Positions 45,540 through 55,287 are shown, counted from the stretch's first letter. The stretch is 64,000 nucleotides of DNA from Sphingobacterium zeae (GCF_030818895.1 NZ_JAUTBA010000001.1:3658001-3722000), one strand, 5' to 3'. Notes: generated from the letters alone by a model not told the origin. Numbers and translations: made by a program.

Positions 45540-47852
45540 TTATTTGGCTGGTACATCATTTGGAAGTGCCAGTATATGAGCGCGAGCTTCTTCGTGAAGC
45601 ACACCGTCCTTGATATATTCTAGCAAGAGGGGTCTGATTTCATAATCCAATCGCATATCCATAGTGGCATGTTTCTTTTTGATAAAATAGGAATGACCGA
45701 TCCATACGTCTTCTGGACGGAACTCTGCTGAAAGATAGACAGAATTTTTAAGCAGATCCCGCTTTTTTGTATAGTCAACAGTCGGATCATAATCCTGAAC
45801 AAATAAACTGGACACTTTATTAAAAAGGTCTGAATCAAATTTATCGTTCAGATCTGGCTCGAGATTTTTAGGCAATATATCAACAAATGCAAAACGCCTA
45901 CGGATGGCATAATCGATATGGCCGACGCTCCGATCGGCTGTATTCATCGTACCGATAATATATAGATTCTCTGGAAGACTGATCTTGTTTGAGCCGTCAA
46001 CGCTATACATAGATTCGACATCTTCGCTACGGTATTCCAATGCGTAGATCAGTTCGCCCAGCACGGCGGACAGGTTAGCTCTGTTGATCTCGTCTAAGAT
46101 CAAAACGTAGTTTTGCTCTGGATGGAGAGTAGCTTCATTGGCCATTAACACAAGTTGTTTGTTTTTGGCTTTATATTGCAGTTTATCCTCATTGACGTCT
46201 GACTCTATACCCCGTACAAAATCTTCGTACGTAAAGCTCGGATGAAATTGCATAATACGCATGCGGCTCGTATTATTTATATCTTCGCGCTGCTCCTGGG
46301 CATCGACCTCTTGGTAAATATACTTTGCAATAGCTGCCTCATAGGAATCATTGCCGATTCTTATGGCACCAACCTTCGACCATTTTTGACCTTCGTAATA
46401 TTTAATAATATTCTCAAAACTAGCAGGATATTCCTTACCTGTCTTGTGAGTTTTTACAATGAACCCATTATCATTCACCTTGGTGATCTCATAATCAGCA
46501 TAGTCGGACACACTACGGAAAGTCTGCCCCTGTCTGACTATTTTCTCAATAATCTCAACATTGATATGTTTTGGCTTCTCAACTACAGTGTTTTGATCCG
46601 CTTCAAAGAGCAACTTAGCGATTTCTTTGGCTGTATGGGTTTTACCTGTTCCTGGAGGGCCCTGTAAAACAATCTGCTTCTTGTATTTTAAAAGCTCTAT
46701 CAACGGATTAGTATGTTGGTTCGCCGTCTCTTCGCTCTTTTCAGCAGATACGATATCAATCTCCGTTTTGTATGAGACGATGGGCGTCTGATTGCCAACA
46801 CTTGGATATTGGTAGCCGTGCTGAAAAGTAAAATTATCTGAACTTATTGGATCGATCTTATATAATTTGCGAGCGAGATAGATAATTTTGGCTCTTTTAC
46901 CTGTACCGTCATAATAATCTTCAAATTTGTCACTGTACCATTCAATATCTCCATATTGAACTTTCCAGGCCGCTTCATCAAGTTGCTTCTGATCAGTAAC
47001 AAGATCTATAATTTCCGCTATATAGTGTACATTATAGCGACTGGTATAAAATATTTTAAAACTACCGTTTTCTTCGAGGCATTCTCTCAGCAATTTGATC
47101 GTAGCAGCTGTGCCTGATGGCTTTTTGTGATTCCATATAGTAACGTAACTTTCTTCCGTTTGCGGCCTGGCTACCCCCTCTTGCCAGCCAGTGGAATCAG
47201 CGACCATTAAACCTATCAAACTTTCTGTCCATTTATCTTTGATGAGATAACAGATACGGCTCAATAAATGCGTATAGTTTTGAGGATTATTGACCTTAAA
47301 CCCAAAATCCTGAAAATACTCCAGCAGTTCCTTTATGACGGATGTCTTCACATATGACTTTCCGAAAAGATTTTGAACCAGCTGTTCCCGGTGCGAATCA
47401 CTGAGCATAGTAAAGTTTCCAACGGGATCTTCTAAGTAAGCTATCGCATTTTTTACTGATCCTTCAGAAATCGGAAGTTCAAATTTGTAGGAAATCAATT
47501 GGTTCACCCAATTAGGCATTCTAACTGCTGCAGATGCTAAAACTCGCTTATCTGGATATTCGTTCAATTCATTTTTACGATATGCTCTTATATCACAATA
47601 ACTAATGACAGTGAAAAGTAGTTTGAGAAAATCGTGATATTCAGATTTACCATCGTATTCGCTTTTTAATAGGTGATAATCATCCTTATTGGTTAAAATA
47701 AACTGCTTTTGCTGCTCGGTTACATCAAAATGCTTTAAACTTTCCAGGGCATCCTTCGCTTTTTGAAAGTAAAATTCGGTATCCTCAATAATGCTCCTGC
47801 AGTGTTCATTGGCGTATGCTGCACGGATGATCTGTTCTAATTCTTTTTTCAT
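45540..47852 (-). CDS. mcrB: McrB, AAA+ GTPase subunit of a McrBC restriction system
   Basis: 770 residues from the ATG at 47852; a longer frame to 47909 adds 19 unconvincing residues. The AAA+ core is in the second half: Walker A GPPGTGKTHTAKEIAKLL, Walker B LILDEINRANLSAVLGEL, and the McrB signature GTMNTADRSVGHIDYAIRRR. The N-terminal 390 residues, much longer than in E. coli McrB, are expected to recognise modified DNA, and one segment (KWTESLIGLMVADSTGWQ) is of the kind seen in DUF3578-like regions, though not firmly. GTP hydrolysis drives DNA translocation before McrC cuts. Confidence 0.92.
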   Translation of the reverse strand: MKKELEQIIRAAYANEHCRSIIEDTEFYFQKAKDALESLKHFDVTEQQKQFILTNKDDYHLLKSEYDGKSEYHDFLKLLFTVISYCDIRAYRKNELNEYPDKRVLASAAVRMPNWVNQLISYKFELPISEGSVKNAIAYLEDPVGNFTMLSDSHREQLVQNLFGKSYVKTSVIKELLEYFQDFGFKVNNPQNYTHLLSRICYLIKDKWTESLIGLMVADSTGWQEGVARPQTEESYVTIWNHKKPSGTAATIKLLRECLEENGSFKIFYTSRYNVHYIAEIIDLVTDQKQLDEAAWKVQYGDIEWYSDKFEDYYDGTGKRAKIIYLARKLYKIDPISSDNFTFQHGYQYPSVGNQTPIVSYKTEIDIVSAEKSEETANQHTNPLIELLKYKKQIVLQGPPGTGKTHTAKEIAKLLFEADQNTVVEKPKHINVEIIEKIVRQGQTFRSVSDYADYEITKVNDNGFIVKTHKTGKEYPASFENIIKYYEGQKWSKVGAIRIGNDSYEAAIAKYIYQEVDAQEQREDINNTSRMRIMQFHPSFTYEDFVRGIESDVNEDKLQYKAKNKQLVLMANEATLHPEQNYVLILDEINRANLSAVLGELIYALEYRSEDVESMYSVDGSNKISLPENLYIIGTMNTADRSVGHIDYAIRRRFAFVDILPKNLEPDLNDKFDSDLFNKVSSLFVQDYDPTVDYTKKRDLLKNSVYLSAEFRPEDVWIGHSYFIKKKHATMDMRLDYEIRPLLLEYIKDGVLHEEARAHILALPNDVPAK

Positions 47853-48152
47853 AAAATTTAAATATATGGCTGCGAATCCTACTTGAGAAAAAATATTTTT
47901 TGAATGCAAATAGACTTTTGCTCAAAGGGAGGTTACGCAGTACTTTTCACAATTAAATATAGGTAATTAAACGTAAAAATATTAATACTATAGCCTGAAA
48001 TTAATAAAATTAACAGCACACAAATTACAAGTATTTATCAGATAATAAGTTATGTTAAAGAATTATTCTTAAAGCTATATTGCTCCAATATTGTTATTCC
48101 ATAAGCCGAAGAAACTTTTAGACTTTTACTTCATTCTTACTAACTTTAAACA

Positions 48153-48635
48153 ATGGCAAACTACGACGACCACAATGATAGTATACATGTACCACGCTTT
48201 GAAGAATCGGCTGGTTTCTATACCACCTCAAAGCGTAGCTATAACATGTCTAGAATAAGAAGCCGTAATTCCAAACCTGAACTAATCCTTCGAAAGGCTC
48301 TATGGTCAAAAAATATAAGGTTTCGCCTGCACGACAAGTCCCTACCTGGAACTCCGGATATTGTCATCAAAAAATACAAACTTGCAATATTCGTTGATGG
48401 TGAATTCTGGCATGGATTCGATTGGAAGAAAAATAAAGAACGTATTAAGTCCAACCGTCTTTTCTGGATTCCCAAGATCGAGCGCAACATGCAAAAGGAT
48501 ATTCGCGTGAATAGAGCCTTGCGAGATATGGATTATGTGGTATTCAGGTTTTGGACCCAAGATATTATTAAGAATCTTCCTACTGTGCTAAATCAGATAG
48601 AGCTATTTCTAGAAACTAGAAAGCTTTGGAAATAA
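48153..48635 (+). CDS. vsr: Very short patch repair (Vsr) endonuclease
   Basis: 160 residues. The family start MSRIRSRNSKPELILRKALW begins near residue 32; the 31 residues before it are unusual. The catalytic block LPGTPDIV (D69) and AIFVDGEFWHGFDW (H87) are kept. Vsr nicks DNA at T:G mismatches that arise when 5-methylcytosine deaminates, so it normally accompanies a C5 methyltransferase. The one in this window is about 10 kb away. Here it faces the HNH gene end to end (5 bases between stops) and diverges from McrB. Confidence 0.9.
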   Translation: MANYDDHNDSIHVPRFEESAGFYTTSKRSYNMSRIRSRNSKPELILRKALWSKNIRFRLHDKSLPGTPDIVIKKYKLAIFVDGEFWHGFDWKKNKERIKSNRLFWIPKIERNMQKDIRVNRALRDMDYVVFRFWTQDIIKNLPTVLNQIELFLETRKLWK

Positions 48636-49212
48636 GTAAATCATTCTTTAAATATATTCTCCCGATGCCAGGCTAAGTTTTGCTGCGATGGATAATAGGA
48701 TTGTGTTATGGGAAGAGAAATTTCTCTTCCTTTCAATTTTAATAGGCTATAAGGATGATCCTCCAGCTCATCAATATGGTCGGAAACCATAATGGTATAA
48801 CTTTCATCAATACTGACCAGTCCCCTATCAAATGCACGGTGCAAGTTTGGGCATAGTGCTATTCCATTGGTAACCTTATCGTCATGCGTAACTGCGAAAG
48901 GCACGATATGGCACGCATCAATAAAGTTGTACTTAAAGGTAGACCGCATCCGCATACCTGTCATGGCACAGGTGTCCTGATAAAGCTGCGGGATATAGCG
49001 TTTGAACAAACCGGATCTGACAAACACATCTTCCTCGGTCTGAATAGAAATATGTTTGTACTGTGCCTCGGGCTCATTTAGCACCAATGATTGTACTTCA
49101 TGATAAAAGCTGTTAATTCTCACTAAAACACCCCCATATATTCTCACTAAAATGCCACCACCTTAAGTTTTTAATTAAGGTTTAACTTGTCGGAGTATTA
49201 AAGTCCGACATT

Positions 49213-50652
49213 ATGTATAAAGTGGCAATGTATAATACGATAAAAACACTGCTATCCCACGGGAAATCGATACGGGAGATAGCATCAGAACTTGGGATGT
49301 GCCGCAAGACCGTTTCCCGGATACAGAAAGCCCTTGAGCGTGGGCTAGAGGAACCTTTGCCTCAGGTAAGGCCAAAGCTGCTGGACGATTATCTCGATGA
49401 CATTCAGGTATATAAGGAGATGGGACTGAGCGCTATACTTATCCACCAGCGCCTGCATGAGCAGCACGGTTTAGATATATCTTATCCCAGTGTCGCCAGA
49501 AGTATCGAGAGATTAAAGAAGCAGGAGGTTTTTGTGCCGCTGCACAGCGATCCGGGAGAAGAAGCGCAGGTGGATTTCGGATATATGGGTACTTTCCGCA
49601 GGAATGGCCGCCCTGTAAAAGTATGGGTGTTTTCCATGGTTCTCTCCCATAGCCGTTACAGCTTTTATAAACTGGTGACCAGCCAGCGGGTGGACGAATT
49701 TCTGGACTGCCATATCAAAGCTTTCGAGTATTTTGGGGGTGTTCCGCGAACTGTCAAACTTGACAACCTGAAATCTGGGGTGACCATTCCGGATCTTTAC
49801 GAACCGGAGCTCCAGCGCAGGTATTCTGAATTTCTTTCCTACTACAGCTGTGCAGGAATTGCGTGCAGGCCACGCCGTCCACAGGACAAGGGCAAAGTTG
49901 AATCATCTATCAAATATGTAAAAAACAATTTTTTAAAGGGCTTCGATGGCAATGGCTATGAAGATCTGCTGTGCGGGCTGAAGGTCTGGAACGAAGAGAC
50001 ATGCAATAAGCGCGTACACGGAACCACGCGCCGTATCCCTCTTGCCGTATTTGAACAGTATGAAAAGCATGCACTGCTTGCATTGCCCCCGGTGCGATAT
50101 GAAATCCTGGAGGTCGGATCCAGAAAAGTCACCCGGCTGGCACACGTGAGCTACCGCCATAATTACTATTCGGTGCCCGCTGCCTATGCGGGCAGAACCG
50201 TCAGGCTCGAAAGCAACGGTACCTGCCTAAAAATATTTGACGGCAGCACCCGCATTGCACTCCATCAGGTAAGCGGACAGATGGGCATGTACGTTTCTCT
50301 GGAGGAACACCGTCCGGATTATAAAAAGAATATCAGCAGAGAAGAATATAAGCGGCTAATGGGAAGTATCGGACCTTCTGCACTGCTTTTCTTTGAACAT
50401 CTTCTGGCGGAGGTGCCTACCCACTGGAGCCCGATGACCCGCGGGATACTTAAATTAAAAAAGCGGTTTACCGACGTGCAGATCGATCTGTCATGTAAGC
50501 GCGCGCTCCATTACAGAGCCTTCAGCTACCAGCAGGTCAAACGGATCTGCGAGAACGAGCTTTACAAGCAAAATTACGAGGAAATGTCTCCTATGGTGTA
50601 TTCCAGCGAATACGAACACGAACTCGGACTATACGACAGATTAACAAACTGA
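49213..50652 (+). CDS. istA: IS21-family transposase IstA
   Basis: 479 residues. An N-terminal helix-turn-helix (SIREIASELGMCRKTVSRIQ) binds the element ends. The DDE core is seen as D in GEEAQVDFGYMG, D in RTVKLDNLKSGV and E in DKGKVESSIKYVKNNFL. The C-terminal part (HVSYRHNYYSVPAAYAGRTV) is the usual Mu-like beta barrel. An ATG five codons downstream is an alternative start. istB follows after 10 bases. Confidence 0.95.
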   Translation: MYKVAMYNTIKTLLSHGKSIREIASELGMCRKTVSRIQKALERGLEEPLPQVRPKLLDDYLDDIQVYKEMGLSAILIHQRLHEQHGLDISYPSVARSIERLKKQEVFVPLHSDPGEEAQVDFGYMGTFRRNGRPVKVWVFSMVLSHSRYSFYKLVTSQRVDEFLDCHIKAFEYFGGVPRTVKLDNLKSGVTIPDLYEPELQRRYSEFLSYYSCAGIACRPRRPQDKGKVESSIKYVKNNFLKGFDGNGYEDLLCGLKVWNEETCNKRVHGTTRRIPLAVFEQYEKHALLALPPVRYEILEVGSRKVTRLAHVSYRHNYYSVPAAYAGRTVRLESNGTCLKIFDGSTRIALHQVSGQMGMYVSLEEHRPDYKKNISREEYKRLMGSIGPSALLFFEHLLAEVPTHWSPMTRGILKLKKRFTDVQIDLSCKRALHYRAFSYQQVKRICENELYKQNYEEMSPMVYSSEYEHELGLYDRLTN

Positions 50653-50662
50653 AATAAATAAT

Positions 50663-51487
50663 ATGGAAACATTATTAGCAAATTTACGCCAGCTAAAATT
50701 GGCCACGATGGCCCAGAACCTTGAAATGAGGAATAGGCATGCCCTGGAAAAACAGATCAGCTACCTTGAATTTCTGGAGCTGCTCATCGAAGATGAAATA
50801 GTAAAAAGACAGTCCAATGGCTATCAGTCCAGGCTAAAGGAATCCCGGCTGGATACGCAAAAGATCCTGGACAGTTATGACCTGAGTTACCAGCCGGACC
50901 TGGACAGAAGGCTATTATTTGACCTGGCTTCCTGCCGGTTCATAGAACAGCGCTCCAATGCTATATTCATGGGGAAACCCGGTGTCGGGAAAACCCACCT
51001 GGCCCATGCGATCGGGCTTGAAGCGGTCAAAAGAGGTAAAAAAGTACTGTTTGCACACACAAATGAAATGGTCGAAAAACTGTTCGCATCAAGGGCAGAC
51101 GGAAGTTACCAGTCCGTATTGCAGCGTTATCTAAAGCCTGACCTGCTGATACTTGATGAGCTGGGCTTCAAAAAAATGCCGCAGAACAGTCTGGAAGATT
51201 TCTTTGAGATCGTTCGCAGGAGGTACGAAACGGGGTCTATGATCATCACCACAAACCGAAACTTTGAAGACTGGGGAAACCTCTTCGGTGACAGGGTAAT
51301 TGCTTCTGCTATTATAGATAGGATTGTCCATCATGCAACAATTGTAAAACTTAATGGGAACAGCTATCGCGTAAAAAATCTTATCGAACTACAGGATCTT
51401 TTTCCTGGTGAAGATACCGCAAGGACTAGAAGAGGGCGCCCTCGAAAGCAGGAAAACGAAATCTTAGATGATCAGGATAATGAATGA
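50663..51487 (+). CDS. istB: IS21-family helper ATPase IstB
   Basis: 274 residues with a DnaC/IstB-type AAA+ fold: Walker A GKPGVGKTHLAHAIGLEA, Walker B LLILDELGFKKM, sensor and arginine-finger region MIITTNRNFEDWGNLFGDR, and the tail NSYRVKNLIELQDL. It assembles on target DNA and recruits IstA. A lysine- and arginine-rich end (TRRGRPRKQENEI) follows. Confidence 0.95.
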   Translation: METLLANLRQLKLATMAQNLEMRNRHALEKQISYLEFLELLIEDEIVKRQSNGYQSRLKESRLDTQKILDSYDLSYQPDLDRRLLFDLASCRFIEQRSNAIFMGKPGVGKTHLAHAIGLEAVKRGKKVLFAHTNEMVEKLFASRADGSYQSVLQRYLKPDLLILDELGFKKMPQNSLEDFFEIVRRRYETGSMIITTNRNFEDWGNLFGDRVIASAIIDRIVHHATIVKLNGNSYRVKNLIELQDLFPGEDTARTRRGRPRKQENEILDDQDNE

Positions 51488-52086
51488 TTATTTTTGCATA
51501 TTAGTGGGGGCATTTTAATGAGAATCAGTGGGGGCATTCTAATGAGAATTAACAAAAGCCGTCATTCAATTCCTTATGCCGATAGTATGCTACACGCTCA
51601 TTTGCAAAGTAAGCTGAAAGTAGCTGATCACGGACTGCGGCGCGGTTTAATGGATCACTGAACAACACGGCAAGTTTATAGTCGAACGCACCGTAGGCCA
51701 CCACTTCAGCGAGTGTCTTGACACTTTTGATATGTGCATTGATCTGAGATCCGGGATTTGGGTATAAAAACCAAAAGTTTTGCCCTGCCGCCTTGTCAGA
51801 CTGCAGATAATAGAATGGCTGTGTAAAGTCTGGCTGATGGCCAGTCCGCACCAGCAGGCGCCAGTTTTCCTGAAACAATCCCACAAGATCGACATTGACT
51901 TCGAAACGGTTGTTAAGTACAATACCCTTTTCGATCAGCTCAACCAAAGTCAAGAGCAAGATCGGCTTATGTGGGGCCAGTCCATATCTTGTACTGGCTC
52001 TTTTAATATGGGTAAAAGCGCTGAGGTATATATCTAGTTCGGAACTCATAAACGCAAAATAGGCAATCTTTTTAAATTTGCACGGC

Positions 52087-52293
52087 TTAGGAACAATGAA
52101 ATTTAATCTCCAAGTTTGGATACCTACGTTTCATGGTTTCAACAGCAAATTCTCGACGCTCAAACTTTCCTTCATCCCATTTCCAATAAACTGGATACAA
52201 CTTTTCCTTGGGATCAATAAGTACGCGCCAAGCTTCGAAACGAGTGCCGAGAGTTTCTTTAAAGATTTCGATATGTTCTTTGAATTCGGTCAT
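52087..52293 (-). CDS. Small hypothetical protein
   Basis: 68 residues (TEFKEHIEIFKETLGTRFEA, KLYPVYWKWDEGKFERREFA, ending MKRRYPNLEIKFHCS). No family is recognised. The last 18 codons have a close relative at 55288, which shows that the sequence has been duplicated in this region. It is the last small gene before the HNH gene on the same strand, 38 bases away. Confidence 0.5.
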   Translation of the reverse strand: MTEFKEHIEIFKETLGTRFEAWRVLIDPKEKLYPVYWKWDEGKFERREFAVETMKRRYPNLEIKFHCS

Positions 52294-52297
52294 ACTG

Positions 52298-52501
52298 TCA
52301 AAGCATTTTATACTTTTTCAAATAAAAGCCTCCCTTGTTAACCTTCAAGGGAGACATTTTAGCTAGATGTCCGCTTTGGCTAAATGTTAACCGGCTTTGA
52401 GGCTTTATCAATGCTTCTTTGCTTTCACTTTCGCTAAGCTCTTTCTTTTCAGCCTGCTTAGGCTTCATTTCCTCCAACCGTTCACTGCGATAGTTTTCCA
52501 T
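52298..52501 (-). CDS. Doubtful short gene overlapping a terminator
   Basis: 67 residues from the ATG at 52501 (MENYRSERLEEMKPKQAEKK). The second half of the frame is read through the hairpin at 52330-52353, which argues against it as an ordinary gene. Charged and low in complexity; possibly a degraded gene end. Confidence 0.25.
   Translation of the reverse strand: MENYRSERLEEMKPKQAEKKELSESESKEALIKPQSRLTFSQSGHLAKMSPLKVNKGGFYLKKYKML
52322..52353 (-). terminator. Terminator downstream of the 162-residue membrane protein gene
   Basis: CTCCCTTG (52330-52337) and CAAGGGAG (52346-52353) pair around an 8-base loop; on the minus strand the stem is followed by GCTTTTATTTG. Confidence 0.65.
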
Positions 52502-52527
52502 AATAGTCTTCACCCAAAAAAAGCCAG

Positions 52528-53016
52528 CTAACCAATAACTGGATAGTATTTTCTTTCTCTCACAAAAGGTACCTTATATTTCCCCTCCAAAAGTTTATCT
52601 AAGTTAGCGGAGAAAAGGCTTGGCAGAAAAAGAGGACCACTTGTCAACGTATCTATTTTACAATAAAAGTAATTTTCAAAAGGAAAGCTTTGAATGGCTA
52701 GATTTGAATAACGAGCTCCTGACATATATACCGTAATACAAGTTATATCTTTTACTGAAACAGCAAGGACATTATCAATACCCTTAATTTCGATCATATC
52801 ATCCAATAATATTACACGTCGTCCCGCACAATATTTATAATGATTTAGATGGACTATAACAGTTGGGACTATTAAAGTACCAACCATTAAAAACCCAAGT
52901 AATAAGATAACCATATCAAAACCGACACTCCAAAAAAGCAGGAATATCAAAAAGCAATATATCAGAAGCACCCATAATCTTTGGAAATGGCTCCATAATG
53001 ATATTTTCAAAACCAT
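52528..53016 (-). CDS. Hypothetical membrane protein
   Basis: 162 residues. Two close hydrophobic helices near the N-terminus (LLIYCFLIFLLFWSVGFD and VILLLGFLMVGTLIVPTVIV) are followed by a soluble domain of about 100 residues (RRVILLDDMIEIKGIDNVLA, ISVKDITCITVYMSGA-like strands). The general look is that of a PH-domain-like membrane protein, but no motif proves it. It starts 2 bases after the stop of the glycine-rich gene, so it is in one operon with it. Confidence 0.6.
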   Translation of the reverse strand: MVLKISLWSHFQRLWVLLIYCFLIFLLFWSVGFDMVILLLGFLMVGTLIVPTVIVHLNHYKYCAGRRVILLDDMIEIKGIDNVLAVSVKDITCITVYMSGARYSNLAIQSFPFENYFYCKIDTLTSGPLFLPSLFSANLDKLLEGKYKVPFVRERKYYPVIG

Positions 53017-53017
53017 A

Positions 53018-53613
53018 TTATTTATATCTCAGTATATTATTGTTAATAGCATCGATAAAATTCGTATATCCCTGAACCACATCTGTCGACACTTTATCGT
53101 ATGCCCGCTCTGCAGTCACTACTCCAGCAGAAACTCCAAAAGAAACGGCCGCACCAGTTATTGCGCCAGCAGCCGTGCCTGGTCCCGGACCAAATGCACT
53201 ACCGACCATACCACCGACCTCTCCGCCTACAACTGATGAAGCAAAAGCCCCCGCCAAAACACCCCCACTTCTAAACAAAGCGCGAACTCCTCCAATATTA
53301 CCATTAGCATAATACAATCCATTCTAAGCAATATCAAGCCGACCTGTATATGGCCTACCGTAGCTCCCACTTTTGCTAGTAGTTGGCTAGGAATTCGCAT
53401 CATCTGAGCCATTTGAATATGAGTATCTATTTCGGAATTAAGATTGCTAGTTTCCGCCACTAATACAGTCGCTTTAGCCAGGTTCGTACTAGAAGGCGTG
53501 ATTTTTGTACCAGCATCCGTCTTAAAAGAATAGTTTACAACACTCCCCGAAGAAGTTTGTACACTTCCGTCAGAAAACAAATCAGGATGTAGCAGACTTA
53601 AATCGCTAGACAT
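53018..53613 (-). pseudogene. Glycine-rich membrane-active protein, broken frame
   Basis: The N-terminal part (MSSDLSLLHPDLFSDGSVQT) is in one frame from 53613 and the C-terminal part (GGVLAGAFASSVVGGEVGG, FGPGPGTAAGAITGAAVSFG) is in another, ending at 53018. In the C-terminal frame two TAG codons (53324-53326 and 53387-53389) interrupt an otherwise sensible serine-, glycine- and asparagine-rich linker. The long glycine/alanine helix is of the kind found in toxin-like or pore-forming segments of polymorphic proteins. It seems a decayed gene rather than two real ones. Confidence 0.5.
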
Positions 53614-53730
53614 TTATGGCCAGTTTTAAGCTGTTTCATTTTTTTTGACACCTACAAAACAACGCGTTTTTTTATTGATGTTTACGAATTGAAATAGCTA
53701 TATTTACTTAAGCTATTAACCAATAAAAAT

Positions 53731-55143
53731 ATGAAAAAGAAATTATTACTTTTGTCTATTGAAATATTTTTCATAGGCTTAATTTTCGGTCAGACCTGGA
53801 CTGTCAAGTTGAAATTAATAAATGACACTCAAGATGAAGCTGTTGTTTATGTTAAGCAAAGTGACCAAATGAATTCCAGTCAAAATGTTCTTTGCAGAAT
53901 AAAGCTTAGTGTCGATCAACAAAAGGACACTTCTTTCAAAGTTAACAAATATTCTATTTTAACATCATATGCAACTTTGAAAAAAGGAGGAAAAACTGAA
54001 AGTTCTTCAATTTTAATCAATAAAAATAACCTTAATTTTTCCCCTGAATTAAATATCCCCCAAACTATAACTGATATAAATAAACCAACATTGACAGATT
54101 TTACAAACTCATCGAAATTGCTTGAGTATGATCCATCAAAATTTCTAAATAAGAGTATTACTCCCAAACCATCTAGCGAATTATTCAATCAATATCTGGG
54201 TGGAATCGCAATATGTATACAAGTAAACGGGAAAGATAGTTTAATTGATAAAATTGAACCACAATTAATTAGCTCTGAAATAAAACCTTACTACTATAGT
54301 GCAGAAGATAAAAAAGAGTTTTATTTTTCTAATCAACTTGATCAAAATATCAAGGGTTCAATTCCAGGAATAACCGAACTTGGAGTAAACTTCAATACTT
54401 CAAAGCTTTATCATCTTAAAATAGTCTACAAGGGAATTGGTGAAATAGGCTGGAAGAATGATAAGAATATAGATTTAATTAGCAATTTCACAAATAGTCT
54501 CCCACTAGCGCATCATTATAAACTTGCAAAATATAAATTGAAATACGGAGATAGTTTAAAATTATATTTAATAAATAAAGCTTATTGTTTTGAAGGCATA
54601 TATTATCAATTATCTGAAATGAAAAAAATCGACGAAAACCATACGTTAAATGCATCAGTATTCTTTGTAAATAATGGGAATTATAAAAATGAGGATAAAA
54701 CAACTATCGAAAAAACTTTGGGCGGTGGATTTTTAGGTTATTGGAGTGATAACGCCGTAGTGTTTACAGAATTACTAGACTTTTCACTAAGTTCCTATTA
54801 TGCACAGCAGAGGAATTTATTTGCTTCGCTCCCGGAAGAAGAAGTTAAAAAAAGATTTTTAGAAATGGGAAAACTCGATTCTACTTTCTCTCCTTTATCA
54901 AATAAAGCTTCAATCTTGGCGTATTTGGATAGCTATGTAAATTCCTATAAATTAAACAATCCAAATTTATCAAATAATTCAAATTTAATAGTAACACCTA
55001 TAGCAACTGATAAAATAATAAACAATCTATCAATAAATGAAATAAATTCAAAATATGATGCTTTGAATGAGAATTTAGATTTTCTACTTCCTAAAGATGC
55101 CGGCTTAGAACTCAAGAAAAAATACCTAAATATTCTAAAATAA
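53731..55143 (+). CDS. Hypothetical secreted protein
   Basis: 470 residues with a signal peptide (KKKLLLLSIEIFFIGLIFG, cleaved near QTWTVKLKL). The N-terminal 100 residues look like a beta domain (VKLKLINDTQDEAVVYVKQS); the rest is lysine- and asparagine-rich, with several aromatic strands (HKLKIVYKG-like) and no recognised domain. It is monocistronic and strongly AT-rich, like recently acquired DNA. It probably works in the periplasm or outside the cell; no more can be said. Confidence 0.65.
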   Translation: MKKKLLLLSIEIFFIGLIFGQTWTVKLKLINDTQDEAVVYVKQSDQMNSSQNVLCRIKLSVDQQKDTSFKVNKYSILTSYATLKKGGKTESSSILINKNNLNFSPELNIPQTITDINKPTLTDFTNSSKLLEYDPSKFLNKSITPKPSSELFNQYLGGIAICIQVNGKDSLIDKIEPQLISSEIKPYYYSAEDKKEFYFSNQLDQNIKGSIPGITELGVNFNTSKLYHLKIVYKGIGEIGWKNDKNIDLISNFTNSLPLAHHYKLAKYKLKYGDSLKLYLINKAYCFEGIYYQLSEMKKIDENHTLNASVFFVNNGNYKNEDKTTIEKTLGGGFLGYWSDNAVVFTELLDFSLSSYYAQQRNLFASLPEEEVKKRFLEMGKLDSTFSPLSNKASILAYLDSYVNSYKLNNPNLSNNSNLIVTPIATDKIINNLSINEINSKYDALNENLDFLLPKDAGLELKKKYLNILK

Positions 55144-55287
55144 ACTACACTTTGAGTTGGACATAAAATATATGTTCGGTTCAAAAATCACCAATCTTTT
55201 TAGAAATAGTTCACGTTACAGTCTCAAAAATTGATATAACGGTAAAGCCTTCCCTAGGTCGAATTTGTGGCGTAAAATAGTGCCAAA

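Larger units (their letters stand above)
49111..51554 (+). mobile_element. IS21-family insertion sequence, 2444 bp
   Basis: The ends are imperfect inverted repeats: TGTTAATTCTCACTAAAACA at the left and, on the complement, TGTTAATTCTCATTAGAATG at the right. Each end carries a second inner copy of the ATTCTCA-TAAAA-GCC motif, the multiple terminal repeats typical of IS21. The element is flanked by the 5-bp direct repeat AAAGC (49106-49110 and 51555-51559). It carries intact istA and istB genes and so may still move. Confidence 0.93.
48641..52049 (-). pseudogene. HNH restriction endonuclease interrupted by an IS21-family element
   Basis: The N-terminal part is encoded at 51555..52049 (YLSAFTHIKRASTRYGLAPH, KPILLLTLVELIEKGI) and the C-terminal part at 48641..49110 (FVRSGLFKRYIPQLY, CAMTGMRMRST, DACHIVPFAVTHDD, NGIALCPNLHRAFDRGL, the HNH block). 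Deleting 49111..51554 and one copy of AAAGC gives one 319-residue frame with the join DGF-YHEVQSLVL. The intact protein is of the type found as lone restriction enzymes that cut modified or foreign DNA. In this genome it is disrupted, unless a fragment keeps activity. Confidence 0.93.

Noticed and set aside
49111..49147. Start of the 168-codon HNH fragment inside the IS21 end as a real start
   Set aside because: The first 12 codons are element sequence; the true gene continues at 51555.
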